DNA from: Alphaproteobacteria bacterium
Lineage (GTDB): Bacteria; Pseudomonadota; Alphaproteobacteria; UBA3830
Direction: 5' to 3'
DNA length: 42,488 bases
Assembly: GCA_015062335.1 (NCBI GenBank)
Contig: SUUU01000007.1
Location: 1 to 42,488, forward strand
The notes beneath the pieces are model-generated. The model ran no database searches. It was not told where the DNA came from and worked only from the letters and a program-made list of their open reading frames with translations. The translations under genes were made by a program, and so were the position numbers. Below, one piece after another: positions 8,618 to 16,307 of the stretch. Every line of letters starts with the position of its first letter. Position 1 is the stretch's first letter.

Positions 8618-8809
8618 GAATCTGGTTGCCAAGTGAGATTTTGAACGGTTGCTTTATGAATTTTTATCATTAAAATGTAAGGCGAGAAAGGCGTGATGAT
8701 GCGTTAGTAACAAATCTCAGTGGCCTAAATATAGAAAGGGGACTGTCACTGTACAGATCGTGGTCTGTATATATGGTGCCCACCTGTGGGATCGGCCACA
8801 TGCAGATTC
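8618..8809 (+). ncRNA. Candidate structured RNA upstream of tdk (strand inferred)
   Basis: The 247-base gap before tdk is richer in G and C than other gaps here and is full of complementary segments. GAATCTG (8618-8624) pairs exactly with CAGATTC (8803-8809) and could close the whole element. GCCA plus TGAGATTTTG (8628-8643) pairs with CAAATCTCA and TGGC (8711-8724), leaving a small internal loop and a one-base bulge. TACAGA (8752-8757) pairs with TCTGTA (8764-8769) around a 6-base loop. CCCA/TGGG (8779-8790) and TGTGG/CCACA (8785-8800) are alternative hairpins that exclude each other. The layout fits a free-standing small RNA or a leader controlling tdk. The first arm (97 bases, long hairpin with loops) recalls 6S RNA, but I cannot assign a family. 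Confidence 0.45.
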
Positions 8810-8862
8810 CAGGCGACGGTTTTCAGGCTTTTCTCATTGTCAGAAAAATTGGTGGAAGGGAC

Positions 8863-9465
8863 ATGGCGAGTTTATATTTTTATTATGCAGCAATGAACGC
8901 AGGAAAGACTACGTCTCTTCTTCAGACAGATCACAATTACCATGAAAGAGGTATGGATACAGTGCTTTTTGTCAACTCAATTGATACCAGGCATGGAAAA
9001 GGTATAATTCAATCAAGGATTGGAATAAGCAAATCAGCGATGACCTATGATAGGGATTTTGATTTTTTTCGTTATGTGAAAGGCGCTAAAAATTTATCAT
9101 GCGTCTTAGTGGATGAAGCTCAATTTCTTACCAGGAAGCAAGTTGACCAGCTGGGGGATATTACAGATTTTTTAAATATTCCAGTGTTGGCCTATGGACT
9201 TAGAACTGATTTTCAGGGAAATTGTTTCGAAGGAAGTGAACGTCTTTTGGCTATTGCTGATATTCTTGTTGAGCTTAAAACTGTTTGCTTTTGCGGAAAA
9301 AAGGCGGTGATGAATATGCGAGTTGATAGTAATGGAAATAAAATCACCGAAGGTGCCCAAATAGAAATTGGTGGAAATGAAAGGTACATTTCCGTTTGTA
9401 GAAAACATTTTAAGATTCCGCAAAAACCTAAAGAAAGAAAAAAAACATCCAATGCTAAGCGATAA
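8863..9465 (+). CDS. tdk: Thymidine kinase
   Basis: Salvages thymidine to dTMP. The 200-residue protein follows E. coli Tdk as I remember it almost end to end: LYFYYAAMNAGKTTSLLQ at the start (P-loop K15), VLVDEAQFLT with the Walker B/catalytic D84-E85, PVLAYGLRTDF, the zinc-type cysteines in CFCGKKA, and GGNERYISVCRKHF near the end. The ATG at 8863 was chosen because it gives the E. coli-like N-terminus and follows GGTGGAAGGG. An earlier ATG at 8773 would add 30 unrelated residues translated from the structured-RNA segment. The gene converges on yqgE with only 30 bases between them, and I see no terminator there. Confidence 0.94.
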   Translation: MASLYFYYAAMNAGKTTSLLQTDHNYHERGMDTVLFVNSIDTRHGKGIIQSRIGISKSAMTYDRDFDFFRYVKGAKNLSCVLVDEAQFLTRKQVDQLGDITDFLNIPVLAYGLRTDFQGNCFEGSERLLAIADILVELKTVCFCGKKAVMNMRVDSNGNKITEGAQIEIGGNERYISVCRKHFKIPQKPKERKKTSNAKR

Positions 9466-9495
9466 AATATCAATTGTGTCACTATGTTCTTCATA

Positions 9496-10071
9496 TCACG
9501 CATTACCTGCTTTATGGATAAATAATTTAGATTGTAGTCCTATTTTAAGAAAAGCCTTGCTCCATTTGTCTGTGCAAGGATCACCAAATATAAGAGCCTC
9601 ATCAGCAGGAATTGGAATCCAATAATTTGATGCAATTTCGTTTTCTAATTGTCCTGCTTCCCAAGTGCAGCATCCCATACAAATTATTTTTCTAGTGGGG
9701 CCTTCGGAGGTGATAACGGATTTTATTATATCGTCACTTATTGCGAGAGCGATATGATCTTTAATGATTTGATTATTTGATGACGTATAATCATCGGAGT
9801 ATAAAATGAAACATTTATCAATTTCTTCCATGCCTCCGAAATGAATATGCAGGTCGTCAGCATGATTTGAATTATTAATTTTCCATTTTTTAATGATGTT
9901 AAGGATATTTGCATCAGGAATCAATTTGTTTATAACTACTCCCATTGCTCCATCTTCAGAGTGTTCGCATATATAAACCATTGATTTGTTCAAATACTCA
10001 GTTGTAATGGAAGGAGTCGCAAGCAAAACGCATCCGGTTAATTGTTGTAAATCACTGTTTTTTTTATCCAT
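9496..10071 (-). CDS. yqgE: YqgE/AlgH family protein (UPF0301)
   Basis: A 191-residue protein of the YqgE/AlgH family. Recognisable parts are the N-terminal LTGCVLLATPSI (L-x-G-x-LL-A-P pattern), MVYICEHSEDGAMGVVINK at about residues 31-49, then HFGG, and a C-terminal CMGCCTWEAGQLENE (family G-x-x-x-W-x-x-GQLE) followed by NYWIPIPADEALIF. The biochemical role is unknown; AlgH was named for an effect on alginate gene expression in Pseudomonas. It is a monocistronic-looking minus-strand gene between tdk and dsbD. Confidence 0.9.
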   Translation of the reverse strand: MDKKNSDLQQLTGCVLLATPSITTEYLNKSMVYICEHSEDGAMGVVINKLIPDANILNIIKKWKINNSNHADDLHIHFGGMEEIDKCFILYSDDYTSSNNQIIKDHIALAISDDIIKSVITSEGPTRKIICMGCCTWEAGQLENEIASNYWIPIPADEALIFGDPCTDKWSKAFLKIGLQSKLFIHKAGNA

Positions 10072-10130
10072 AATTACTCATCTTTGTTGTTCATATCGCT
10101 CACTACGGTTATAATATTATCGATGCATGG

Positions 10131-10145
10131 TTAATTTTTTATTAA
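10131..10145. promoter_or_regulatory. TTAA-N7-TTAA, CtrA-like site before dsbD
   Basis: The sequence reads TTAA, seven bases (TTTTTTA), then TTAA, ending two bases before the dsbD ATG. This matches the Caulobacter CtrA consensus. In DNA this AT-rich such matches arise by chance, and a site so close to the start codon would more likely repress than activate. A 16-base string, ATGGTTAATTTTTTAT, recurs near 15363 upstream of another gene. Confidence 0.2.
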
Positions 10146-10146
10146 T

Positions 10147-11610
10147 ATGACAGTTTTTTTCCGATATTTTTTTACAAAAGTTGCAATTGTTTTGATGATA
10201 TGGCCGTGTTTTGGCCTAGATGAGAGCAGTATTCAGATTGAACAGTCAAAATTTCGATCACGGGATGAGGTTGCTTTTGTTGTCAAATTGATGCCGGAAT
10301 ATAAAATCATTAAGAAACCAAAGGTTTGGATTGATAATGAAGAAAAAGAAATATCGAGTAATTTGTCTTTTGACAATGTAAAGAATAGCTATTTATTGCG
10401 TTGCAAATTGAATCCTTGGGTTCAGCATAACCTGAAATTTCAATTTTTTGTATGTGGTAAGCTTTGTCATATTATAAATAAATCAAGTGTATATCATCCT
10501 CCGGAAGATCACACGACTTATTATTTTTGGTTAATGATTTTTTTTGGATTTGTCGGTGGAATGTTGTTGAACATTATGCCATGTGTTTTGCCTGTTATTA
10601 TGTTGAAAATAAGGCATATGACTTCATCAGTTGCTGTATGGAGTTCTATTTTCGGAAATTATATAAGTTTTATTGCTTTGGCTATTGTAACTTGTTTATT
10701 GAAGCAGTTAGGCAATAGTGTTGGCTGGGGGTTCCATTTTCAGAATATTTATTTTTTAAAAAGTGCTTTAGTATTTTTGTTCGTTTTTACATTAATGTCG
10801 TTCAATAAAATTAATTTTTTCTTCAATTTAGAAATGAAACAAATGACACGTGGTGAGATTATGAAAAATATCATTTCCAGTGTTATGATAACGTTACTAG
10901 CTATTCCATGCAGCGCTCCTTTTCTTGGTAGTGCGGTGACTTTTGCTATACAGGAGGCTTTTCCAAATTTACTGTTAATATTTATTGCTATCGCAACAGG
11001 TTTTAATATTCCGTATTTTTTGGCGATATTTATCGATGTTTCTTTTCTGAAAAAGTTACAAGGAACGATTTTTCAAAAAATTATCAATTTTGGAGTGGTA
11101 AGTGCGTTTTTATGGTTGACATGGCAGTTATCGGTAAGAATTAAATTGGTAGAATTTATAGCTATAACGTTACTTTTCACAATATCCTTTTTGTTATTCG
11201 ACAAAAACAGGAATAAGTTAGCATGGCTTTCTCTCTTTGGTGTTATGCTTATGAACATAAGTGGAGGGAAGGGGGCTCAACCGTTTAATCCGGAAGAGGT
11301 GGAAGCGCTGATCAACAAAAATCATGTGGTAGTAGTAAATGTTACGGCGGATTGGTGTGTTTCTTGTAAGTATAACAAGTTGAAGCTTATGAATTCTGCG
11401 ATTCGAAGCAAATTGAAAGAGTGTAATGCCAAGTTTATAGAAGTAGATATTACAGAACACAATGAGGATGTAATCAAATATATGAAAAAGTATGGTCGCT
11501 CCGGAATTCCGTTTACTTTAGTTTGTGGGCCTGGTAACAGGCAAGGTATTTTACTCAGTGAGATACCATCTGAAGATGAAATAATGCTATCTATAGATCA
11601 GGCAAAGTAA
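10147..11610 (+). CDS. dsbD: Thiol:disulfide interchange protein DsbD
   Basis: Carries electrons from cytoplasmic thioredoxin across the inner membrane to periplasmic reductases. The 487 residues show the three-part DsbD plan. An N-terminal signal sequence and a short periplasmic domain contain C103 and C107 (VCGKLC). A membrane domain of about eight helices holds the two core cysteines in IMPCVLP (C146) and IPCSAPFLG (C255). A C-terminal thioredoxin domain has the active site WCVSC (C404, C407). E. coli DsbD is longer (about 565 residues); the shortening is mostly in the N-terminal domain. It is read alone from a short intergenic region divergent to yqgE. Confidence 0.88.
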   Translation: MTVFFRYFFTKVAIVLMIWPCFGLDESSIQIEQSKFRSRDEVAFVVKLMPEYKIIKKPKVWIDNEEKEISSNLSFDNVKNSYLLRCKLNPWVQHNLKFQFFVCGKLCHIINKSSVYHPPEDHTTYYFWLMIFFGFVGGMLLNIMPCVLPVIMLKIRHMTSSVAVWSSIFGNYISFIALAIVTCLLKQLGNSVGWGFHFQNIYFLKSALVFLFVFTLMSFNKINFFFNLEMKQMTRGEIMKNIISSVMITLLAIPCSAPFLGSAVTFAIQEAFPNLLLIFIAIATGFNIPYFLAIFIDVSFLKKLQGTIFQKIINFGVVSAFLWLTWQLSVRIKLVEFIAITLLFTISFLLFDKNRNKLAWLSLFGVMLMNISGGKGAQPFNPEEVEALINKNHVVVVNVTADWCVSCKYNKLKLMNSAIRSKLKECNAKFIEVDITEHNEDVIKYMKKYGRSGIPFTLVCGPGNRQGILLSEIPSEDEIMLSIDQAK

Positions 11611-11802
11611 AGCTATACACATAAGTTTTATTTTTTGATTAAAACTGATTAGGTTGTTGTTTTTAGTTTAGGTCAGATAGGTGGAATTTTTATTTTTGTC
11701 GAAATGGTATATGTAATTAATGGTGTGATACTTGAATTTAAATTTAAATAAAATATGTGAAATGTTTGCATCAATATTGTAAAAAGATGATAGAAATTGT
11801 AC

Positions 11803-11820
11803 ACTACTATAGTTAGTAGT
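11803..11820. promoter_or_regulatory. Palindromic candidate operator upstream of the Xre regulator
   Basis: ACTACTA, four bases, then TAGTAGT: an exact 7-base inverted repeat ending 22 bases before the regulator's ATG. Size and position suit a dimeric Xre/Cro-type repressor controlling its own gene. The rest of the 232-base gap after dsbD is AT-rich, and I see no gene or terminator in it. Confidence 0.4.
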
Positions 11821-11842
11821 TTTTTAGATTAATGAGGATGTC

Positions 11843-12256
11843 ATGGAGTATGGAATGGACTATTTAAATGTTCAAGGGCTGGAAAAGCATGTTGGAGAGC
11901 GTATTAGGCTTCGGAGATCGGAACTGGGATTAACGCAGGATAAGTTAGCTGAAATGACAGGGGTATCTTTTCAGCAAATACAAAAATATGAAACAGGATT
12001 AAATGCAATGAGAATAACCTCATTATTTCGTTTATCTCGAGTGTTACTGGTTGATGTTACTTACTTTTTTGAGGGATTTAGAGAGCATGCATTGAATGAT
12101 GCGTCAAGAAATGGTACGTTTGTGTCCAGTAGTTCTAAAGAGGTTATGGGATTGATGAGAAATTATCAACGTATTGCCAGTCCAAAAATAAGAAAGAATG
12201 TATCAGCTTTGATTAGAGCTTTGTCGTCAGAAGAGGATGCTACTACGAAAGAGTAA
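11843..12256 (+). CDS. Xre/Cro-CI family helix-turn-helix regulator
   Basis: A 137-residue DNA-binding protein. The HTH_3 domain covers about residues 15-75: IRLRRSELGLTQDKLAEMTG (helix 1 and 2) and VSFQQIQKYETGLNAM (recognition helix with the typical Q-x-x-KYE). LFRLSRVLLV and TYFFEGF follow, as in many short alphaproteobacterial Xre proteins. The C-terminal half (about 85-137) is charged and probably alpha-helical, with no ligand domain that I recognise. The ATG at 11843 has GAGGATG upstream; the ATG at 11855 is also possible. nadK begins 4 bases after the stop, so the two are co-transcribed. Target genes cannot be told from sequence beyond likely autoregulation at the palindrome upstream. 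Confidence 0.88.
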   Translation: MEYGMDYLNVQGLEKHVGERIRLRRSELGLTQDKLAEMTGVSFQQIQKYETGLNAMRITSLFRLSRVLLVDVTYFFEGFREHALNDASRNGTFVSSSSKEVMGLMRNYQRIASPKIRKNVSALIRALSSEEDATTKE

Positions 12257-12260
12257 ATGA

Positions 12261-13019
12261 ATGAAAGTGCATTTTGTTTGTTCATCCAATGCCAAGTCTA
12301 AAAGCGCGTATAGATATATGGTAAAAACATATGGGCAGAACGATGTCGAACAATCCGATTGTATTGTGGTTTTGTCAGGTGACGGTATGGTTCTTCGCTC
12401 ATTTCATGAATATTATCAGTATGGGCTCCCTATATACGGAATGAACAGAGGGGAGCTGGGGTTCCTGACAAACAGATATGTAAAACATTCTCTTTTTGAA
12501 CGTATTCATAATGCAACTGCGCTGAATTTTCATCCGTTAAGGGCAGAGGTGCAGACGTCAGATTCAGAAATTTCAGAGACAATCGCGATCAATGAAGTGT
12601 ATTTGCTCAGAGAAACACATCAATCTTCAAAATTGAAGATCAAAATAAATGGAGAAGTTCGTTTAAAGGAATTAGTTTGCGACGGACTCATTACAGCTTC
12701 GCCATTAGGCAGTACAGCGTATAATTATTCAGCAGGGGGGCCTATAATTCCATTAGATTCTTCTTTGTTGGCGATGACTCCTATTAGCTCGTTTCGTCCA
12801 CGATGTTGGAGAGGGGCATTACTTTCGGGTGATACAGCGATAGAGGTAGAAGTTTTAGATAGTCATCGACGACCAGTCTGTGTAGTTGCGGATTACGTTG
12901 AATTTCGCAAGGCAGAAAAAGTCAAAATTTCTCGAGATATCAATAAGAATCTAACTCTGTTATTGGATTCGGATAATACTTTGCAAGATAAGGTGATTGA
13001 AGAGCAATTTGCAACTTGA
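12261..13019 (+). CDS. nadK: NAD kinase
   Basis: Phosphorylates NAD to NADP. The 252-residue protein has the family landmarks: VVLSGDGMVLRSFH with the catalytic GDG at residues 40-42, YGMNRGELGFLTNRY (the G-x-N-x-G-x-LGFL motif), CDGLITASPLGSTAYNYSAGGPI (D-G-x-x-x-x-T-PTGSTAY region, here with SPLGSTAY) and PISSFRPRCWRG. It is about 40 residues shorter than E. coli NadK at the N-terminus, which is normal for alphaproteobacterial forms. It is preceded by the Xre gene in the same transcript and followed by rpmG after 55 bases. Confidence 0.93.
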   Translation: MKVHFVCSSNAKSKSAYRYMVKTYGQNDVEQSDCIVVLSGDGMVLRSFHEYYQYGLPIYGMNRGELGFLTNRYVKHSLFERIHNATALNFHPLRAEVQTSDSEISETIAINEVYLLRETHQSSKLKIKINGEVRLKELVCDGLITASPLGSTAYNYSAGGPIIPLDSSLLAMTPISSFRPRCWRGALLSGDTAIEVEVLDSHRRPVCVVADYVEFRKAEKVKISRDINKNLTLLLDSDNTLQDKVIEEQFAT

Positions 13020-13074
13020 TTTCAGGCAAAAATAAGGATATAAAAGTGAAGGAATTAATTAGTTGGAGCTTGTT

Positions 13075-13242
13075 ATGGCTAAGTCGGCAACAATGACTGT
13101 AAAGATGTTAAGTACAGCTGATACTGGATTTTTTTATGTAAAAAAGAGAAATCCAAGAAAACAGCCGGAGAAAATGGAAATGAGAAAGTACGATCCGGTT
13201 GCTCGTAAGCATGTGATTTTTAAAGAGACGAAGATAAAGTAG
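13075..13242 (+). CDS. rpmG: Large-subunit ribosomal protein L33
   Basis: A 55-codon gene starting [20 protein letters not shown] and continuing with [30 protein letters not shown]. This is the usual bL33 pattern (T-GF-Y-x-KN-x-R-x-x-x-KL-x-KYDP-x-x-R-HV-x-x-KE-x-K). It lacks the zinc-ribbon cysteines, so it is the C-minus form. The upstream sequence GTTGGAGCTTGTT supplies GGAG eight bases before the ATG. A clear terminator follows. Confidence 0.95.
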   Translation: MAKSATMTVKMLSTADTGFFYVKKRNPRKQPEKMEMRKYDPVARKHVIFKETKIK

Positions 13243-13277
13243 ATTTTTCTCTCTGCTTAAGTTGTGAAAGAGATAAG

Positions 13278-13299
13278 GGGAGCTGTAAGGCTCCCTTTT
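13278..13299 (+). terminator. Rho-independent terminator after rpmG
   Basis: GGGAGC, a 6-base loop, GCTCCC and TTTT: a 6-bp GC-rich stem followed by a short T run, 35 bases past the rpmG stop. It ends the plus-strand Xre-nadK-rpmG unit before the convergent transketolase gene. Confidence 0.85.
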
Positions 13300-13365
13300 C
13301 GCATTTGAGCTTATCGCAAATTCCGCCCACAACCGCCGAATGATCCGTATTTAGAATAGCTATCC

Positions 13366-15306
13366 TCAATCTTCCTTTAAGGTACAGATTACTTTCTCAA
13401 AAATATCTTTCGCATTTAGGTGAAAATGATCAAATACGTCTTTAGCAGGAGCCGATTTTCCGAATTCCTGAACGCCAAAAAATAGGCTGTTGTCACCAAG
13501 ATATTTTTGTAACCCAAATCCGTTTGACGCTTCGATACCAATGCGGAAAGATTGCCCTAATACTTGATTTCGATATTCGTTGGATTGATCATCAAATAAT
13601 GCACAACAAGGCATGCTGACAACATTTCCCGAAATTCCTGCATCTGTTAACATTTTTTTCAACTCAAGGGCGATGCCAACTTCTGATCCGGACGCAATAA
13701 TTGTGTATTTCGCATTCTCTTCATTGTTTAAAAGATAAGCTCCGCTTGCGCAAAGATTACATCTGTCGCTGAATCTGGTACTGAGTACATCTTGTCTTGT
13801 CAAAACAATAATTGAAGGGCGAGTTTTGCTATTAAGTGCTAATTCCCAACATTCTACAGTTTCCATTGTATCGGCCGGGCGAAAGACATTCAAATTCGGA
13901 ATAGCACGCAACGATGCCAAATGTTCGATGGGTTGATGAGTTGGACCGTCTTCACCTACGCCTATAGAATCATGCGAAAATACAAAAATTGATGGGATAT
14001 TCATCAGTGCACTCATTCGAATGGCTGGTCTCATATAATCGCTGAAAGCCAAAAATGTGCCTCCACATGCTTTTAATTTTCCGTCTGCAACTAATCCATT
14101 GATGATGGCACCCATTGCGTGTTCTCTGATGCCATAGTGAATATAATTACCCGAAAAATCATCTTTAGTTAGTGGTCTCATGTTACTTGATTTACATCCG
14201 CAAGATCCGCCTAGGTCACAAGAACCGGAAATAAATAGAGGATCGTTACTTGAAATTTTATCCAAAATATTTTTTGTTGATGTTCTAGTGGCCTCAAACG
14301 GACGTGAAACAAAACAATCTTTTTTAACACGACGCAGTGCATGTTCCGTTTTTTCAGCAATATCAAAGTCGATCACTTCATATTTTTTTGATTGACTATC
14401 AATCCATTGTTTGCATGTTGTGTGATGGCGTGAACCAATGGCCGCCCATGATTTGGATATATATTCAGGGATTTTAAAAGGATCACAGTCCCATTCAAAA
14501 TATTGACATGCATAAGCTCTTTCTTCTGCGGTTAATGCTCCACTATGCGCTTTAGGCATGCCCTCACGAGGAGTTCCATAACCTATTTTAGTATTGCAAA
14601 TAACAAGAGAGGGACGACGATTTTGTTTGGCTACGCTTAAAGCTTCTGTAATTTCTTCTTCATTATGTCCGTTTGCCTCGACAACATGCCAGCCATAAGA
14701 TTTAAAACGAAGCATTACATCATCGCTATAACAAACATCAATATGTCCATCTATTGTTACGTCATTCTTATCAAACAAGACAATCAAATGCCCTAAAGAA
14801 AGATTACCCGCTAAGGAGCATGCTTCATGTGAAATTCCCTCCATTAAATCACCTTCTCCGACGGAAACATAAGTGTAATGATTGATACAATCGTCGCCAA
14901 GTCGAGCGTTTAAAATTCTTTCTTCCAATGCCATGCCAACTGCATTTGCTAGACCTTGGCCTAATGGTCCCGTGGAAATTTCAATTCCGAGAGCTGGATT
15001 ATATTCTGGATGCCCGGATGTAATAGAATTAATTTGTCTGAAGTTTTTTAACTCTTTTATAGAGTATTCATGATATCCGCATAGATGCAATAGAGCATAT
15101 AGTGCTGCTGATCCATGTCCTCCTGACATTATGAATCGATCTCGGTTAGGCCAACGTGGATTCGCTGGATCAAAAACCAATATATTTTTAAAGAGAGCAG
15201 TTAAACAATCCGACATTCCAAGTGCTGCGCCCAAATGTCCGCTACGAGCAGCACCCACTTGATCGATTGCCAAAAAACGTACTGCATTTGCTAAGCCTTT
15301 GAACAT
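13366..15306 (-). CDS. tkt: Transketolase
   Basis: Moves two-carbon units between sugar phosphates in the non-oxidative pentose phosphate pathway. The 646 residues include the substrate/ThDP N-terminal segment ARSGHLGAALGMSD (H25), GGHGSAALYALLHL and STGPLGQGLANAVGMA. The thiamine-binding motif is GEGDLMEGISHEA with the downstream FDKNDVTIDGH. In the pyrimidine-binding domain IHYGIREHAMGAI carries the catalytic glutamate, followed by FVFSHDSIGVGEDGPTHQP. Length is slightly below the usual 660. It is read alone on the minus strand, convergent to rpmG and divergent from the small gene at 15444. A TATAAT-like hexamer lies within the 60 bases upstream on its strand. Confidence 0.95.
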   Translation of the reverse strand: MFKGLANAVRFLAIDQVGAARSGHLGAALGMSDCLTALFKNILVFDPANPRWPNRDRFIMSGGHGSAALYALLHLCGYHEYSIKELKNFRQINSITSGHPEYNPALGIEISTGPLGQGLANAVGMALEERILNARLGDDCINHYTYVSVGEGDLMEGISHEACSLAGNLSLGHLIVLFDKNDVTIDGHIDVCYSDDVMLRFKSYGWHVVEANGHNEEEITEALSVAKQNRRPSLVICNTKIGYGTPREGMPKAHSGALTAEERAYACQYFEWDCDPFKIPEYISKSWAAIGSRHHTTCKQWIDSQSKKYEVIDFDIAEKTEHALRRVKKDCFVSRPFEATRTSTKNILDKISSNDPLFISGSCDLGGSCGCKSSNMRPLTKDDFSGNYIHYGIREHAMGAIINGLVADGKLKACGGTFLAFSDYMRPAIRMSALMNIPSIFVFSHDSIGVGEDGPTHQPIEHLASLRAIPNLNVFRPADTMETVECWELALNSKTRPSIIVLTRQDVLSTRFSDRCNLCASGAYLLNNEENAKYTIIASGSEVGIALELKKMLTDAGISGNVVSMPCCALFDDQSNEYRNQVLGQSFRIGIEASNGFGLQKYLGDNSLFFGVQEFGKSAPAKDVFDHFHLNAKDIFEKVICTLKED

Positions 15307-15407
15307 AATAACCCTCTCATCAAAACAATAAACTACTTTACATCGACAGATTATATATCAAATGGTTAATTTTTTATAAACAGTCTTATTGATTTTTATG
15401 AAATATA

Positions 15408-15422
15408 TTAACCATAAATTAA
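15408..15422. promoter_or_regulatory. TTAA-N7-TTAA, CtrA-like site
   Basis: TTAA, CCATAAA, TTAA lies in the divergent region between tkt and the small gene at 15444. It matches the CtrA consensus exactly, and TTTAA follows three bases later. Chance matches are common in AT-rich DNA, so this is weak on its own. Confidence 0.25.
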
Positions 15423-15443
15423 CGTTTAAACATTATCCTGTGA

Positions 15444-15638
15444 ATGTATCAAAGGGCAGAAGAGATGGCAGAGATTATATACTTAAAGGACATATTATTG
15501 GAAAAGGCTAATGAAACAGCCAAATCCGTAAAAAAGGCGATTTCGACGAGATCCGGCAGGCTTAGGCCTTTCAAAGCCGATCGACTATTAAAGTCATCGC
15601 TTATTGAAAAGAAAAAAGAAGATACAAAAAGGCATTAG
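15444..15638 (+). CDS. Small basic protein of unknown function
   Basis: A 64-codon reading frame, or 57 codons from the ATG at 15465, which has GGGCAGAAGAG upstream and may be the true start. The product is mostly charged: an N-terminal acidic/aliphatic helix (AEIIYLKDILLEKANETAKS) and a lysine/arginine-rich C-terminal half that ends EKKKEDTKRH. There is no signal peptide or membrane segment. I do not recognise a family. It lies between the transketolase promoter region and infC, and the TTAA-N7-TTAA site sits just upstream. Codon use looks like that of its neighbours, but the gene is short enough that it could be spurious. Confidence 0.45.
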   Translation: MYQRAEEMAEIIYLKDILLEKANETAKSVKKAISTRSGRLRPFKADRLLKSSLIEKKKEDTKRH

Positions 15639-15657
15639 TTGCAACAAGGAAGTAAAC

Positions 15658-15738
15658 GTGTTGCAAAAAAGAAACCGTTCAACAGATCAAAGCGGTAGAT
15701 TTGTTGATTTTTCCAAAAAAAAAGGTAGTCTATCTTGA
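15658..15738 (+). other. Possible 26-codon leader ORF before infC
   Basis: A GTG codon 7 bases after AAGGA opens a 26-codon frame that ends in TGA, 23 bases before the infC start. The product would be basic (QKRNRS, SKKKGS). The same segment begins with TTGCAAC (15639-15645) and GTTGCAA (15660-15666), an exact 7-base inverted repeat that would fold over the ribosome-binding site of this frame. It is either a regulatory leader or chance. Confidence 0.2.
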
Positions 15739-15761
15739 ATGGAGTATATTGGAGTTAAAGT

Positions 15762-16295
15762 TTGGAAGATAAAAAACATTCGGAAGAAAAATATAGAATC
15801 AATAGAGAGATTACTGCTCCTCAAGTTAGATTAATCGGTCAGGATGGTGAATCTTTTGGGGTGCTGAGCATTCGTGAAGCAGCTATTAAGGCTAGAGATG
15901 CTGGTTTAGATTTGGTCGAGATTGCTCCTCAAGCCAATCCGCCGGTGTGCAAGATCATAAATTACGGAAAGTTGAAATACGAGTTGCAAAAAAAGAAATC
16001 TGAGGCGAGAAAAAAACAAAAGGTCGTTGAGGTTAAGGAAGTAAAATTAACACCGGCGATAGGAGATCACGATTATAATGTTAAGTTAAATAATGTCAGA
16101 AGATTTATCGGAGATGGGAATAAGGTTAAAATTACTTTACGATTCAGAGGAAGAGAGTTGTCTCATAAAGAACTAGGGGAGAAGTTGTTACAACGGCTGT
16201 TGGATGATGTTAAAGAAACGGCAAAGTGTGACGGTACTCCTCAACTTGAAGGGCGTCAGATGATGATGATTTTATCGCCAGCTTCGACAAAATAA
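15762..16295 (+). CDS. infC: Translation initiation factor IF-3
   Basis: Binds the 30S subunit, prevents premature 50S joining and checks start-codon pairing. The 177-residue protein has normal length. The N-terminal domain shows REITAPQVRLIGQDGESFGVLS and LDLVEIAPQANPPVCKI. A lysine-rich linker (YELQKKKSEARKKQK) follows, then the C-terminal domain with LTPAIGDHDYN and KITLRFRGRE. The start is TTG. An in-frame stop lies two codons upstream, and no in-frame ATG occurs until the MMM near the C-terminus, so a non-AUG start is required. GGAG is seven bases upstream. Rare start codons on infC are the known basis of IF-3 autocontrol in E. coli (AUU). rpmI and rplT do not follow; prmA does. Confidence 0.95.
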   Translation: MEDKKHSEEKYRINREITAPQVRLIGQDGESFGVLSIREAAIKARDAGLDLVEIAPQANPPVCKIINYGKLKYELQKKKSEARKKQKVVEVKEVKLTPAIGDHDYNVKLNNVRRFIGDGNKVKITLRFRGRELSHKELGEKLLQRLLDDVKETAKCDGTPQLEGRQMMMILSPASTK

Positions 16296-16307
16296 AGATT
16301 AAAGATA

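Noticed and set aside
8773-8862. Upstream in-frame ATG extending thymidine kinase by 30 residues.
   Set aside because: The extra residues match no Tdk N-terminus and come from the structured RNA segment, while the ATG at 8863 gives the standard start with a ribosome-binding site.
10847-10862. CACGTGG core in dsbD as a possible parS.
   Set aside because: Flanks do not form the required inverted repeat, and the sequence is fully explained as coding.
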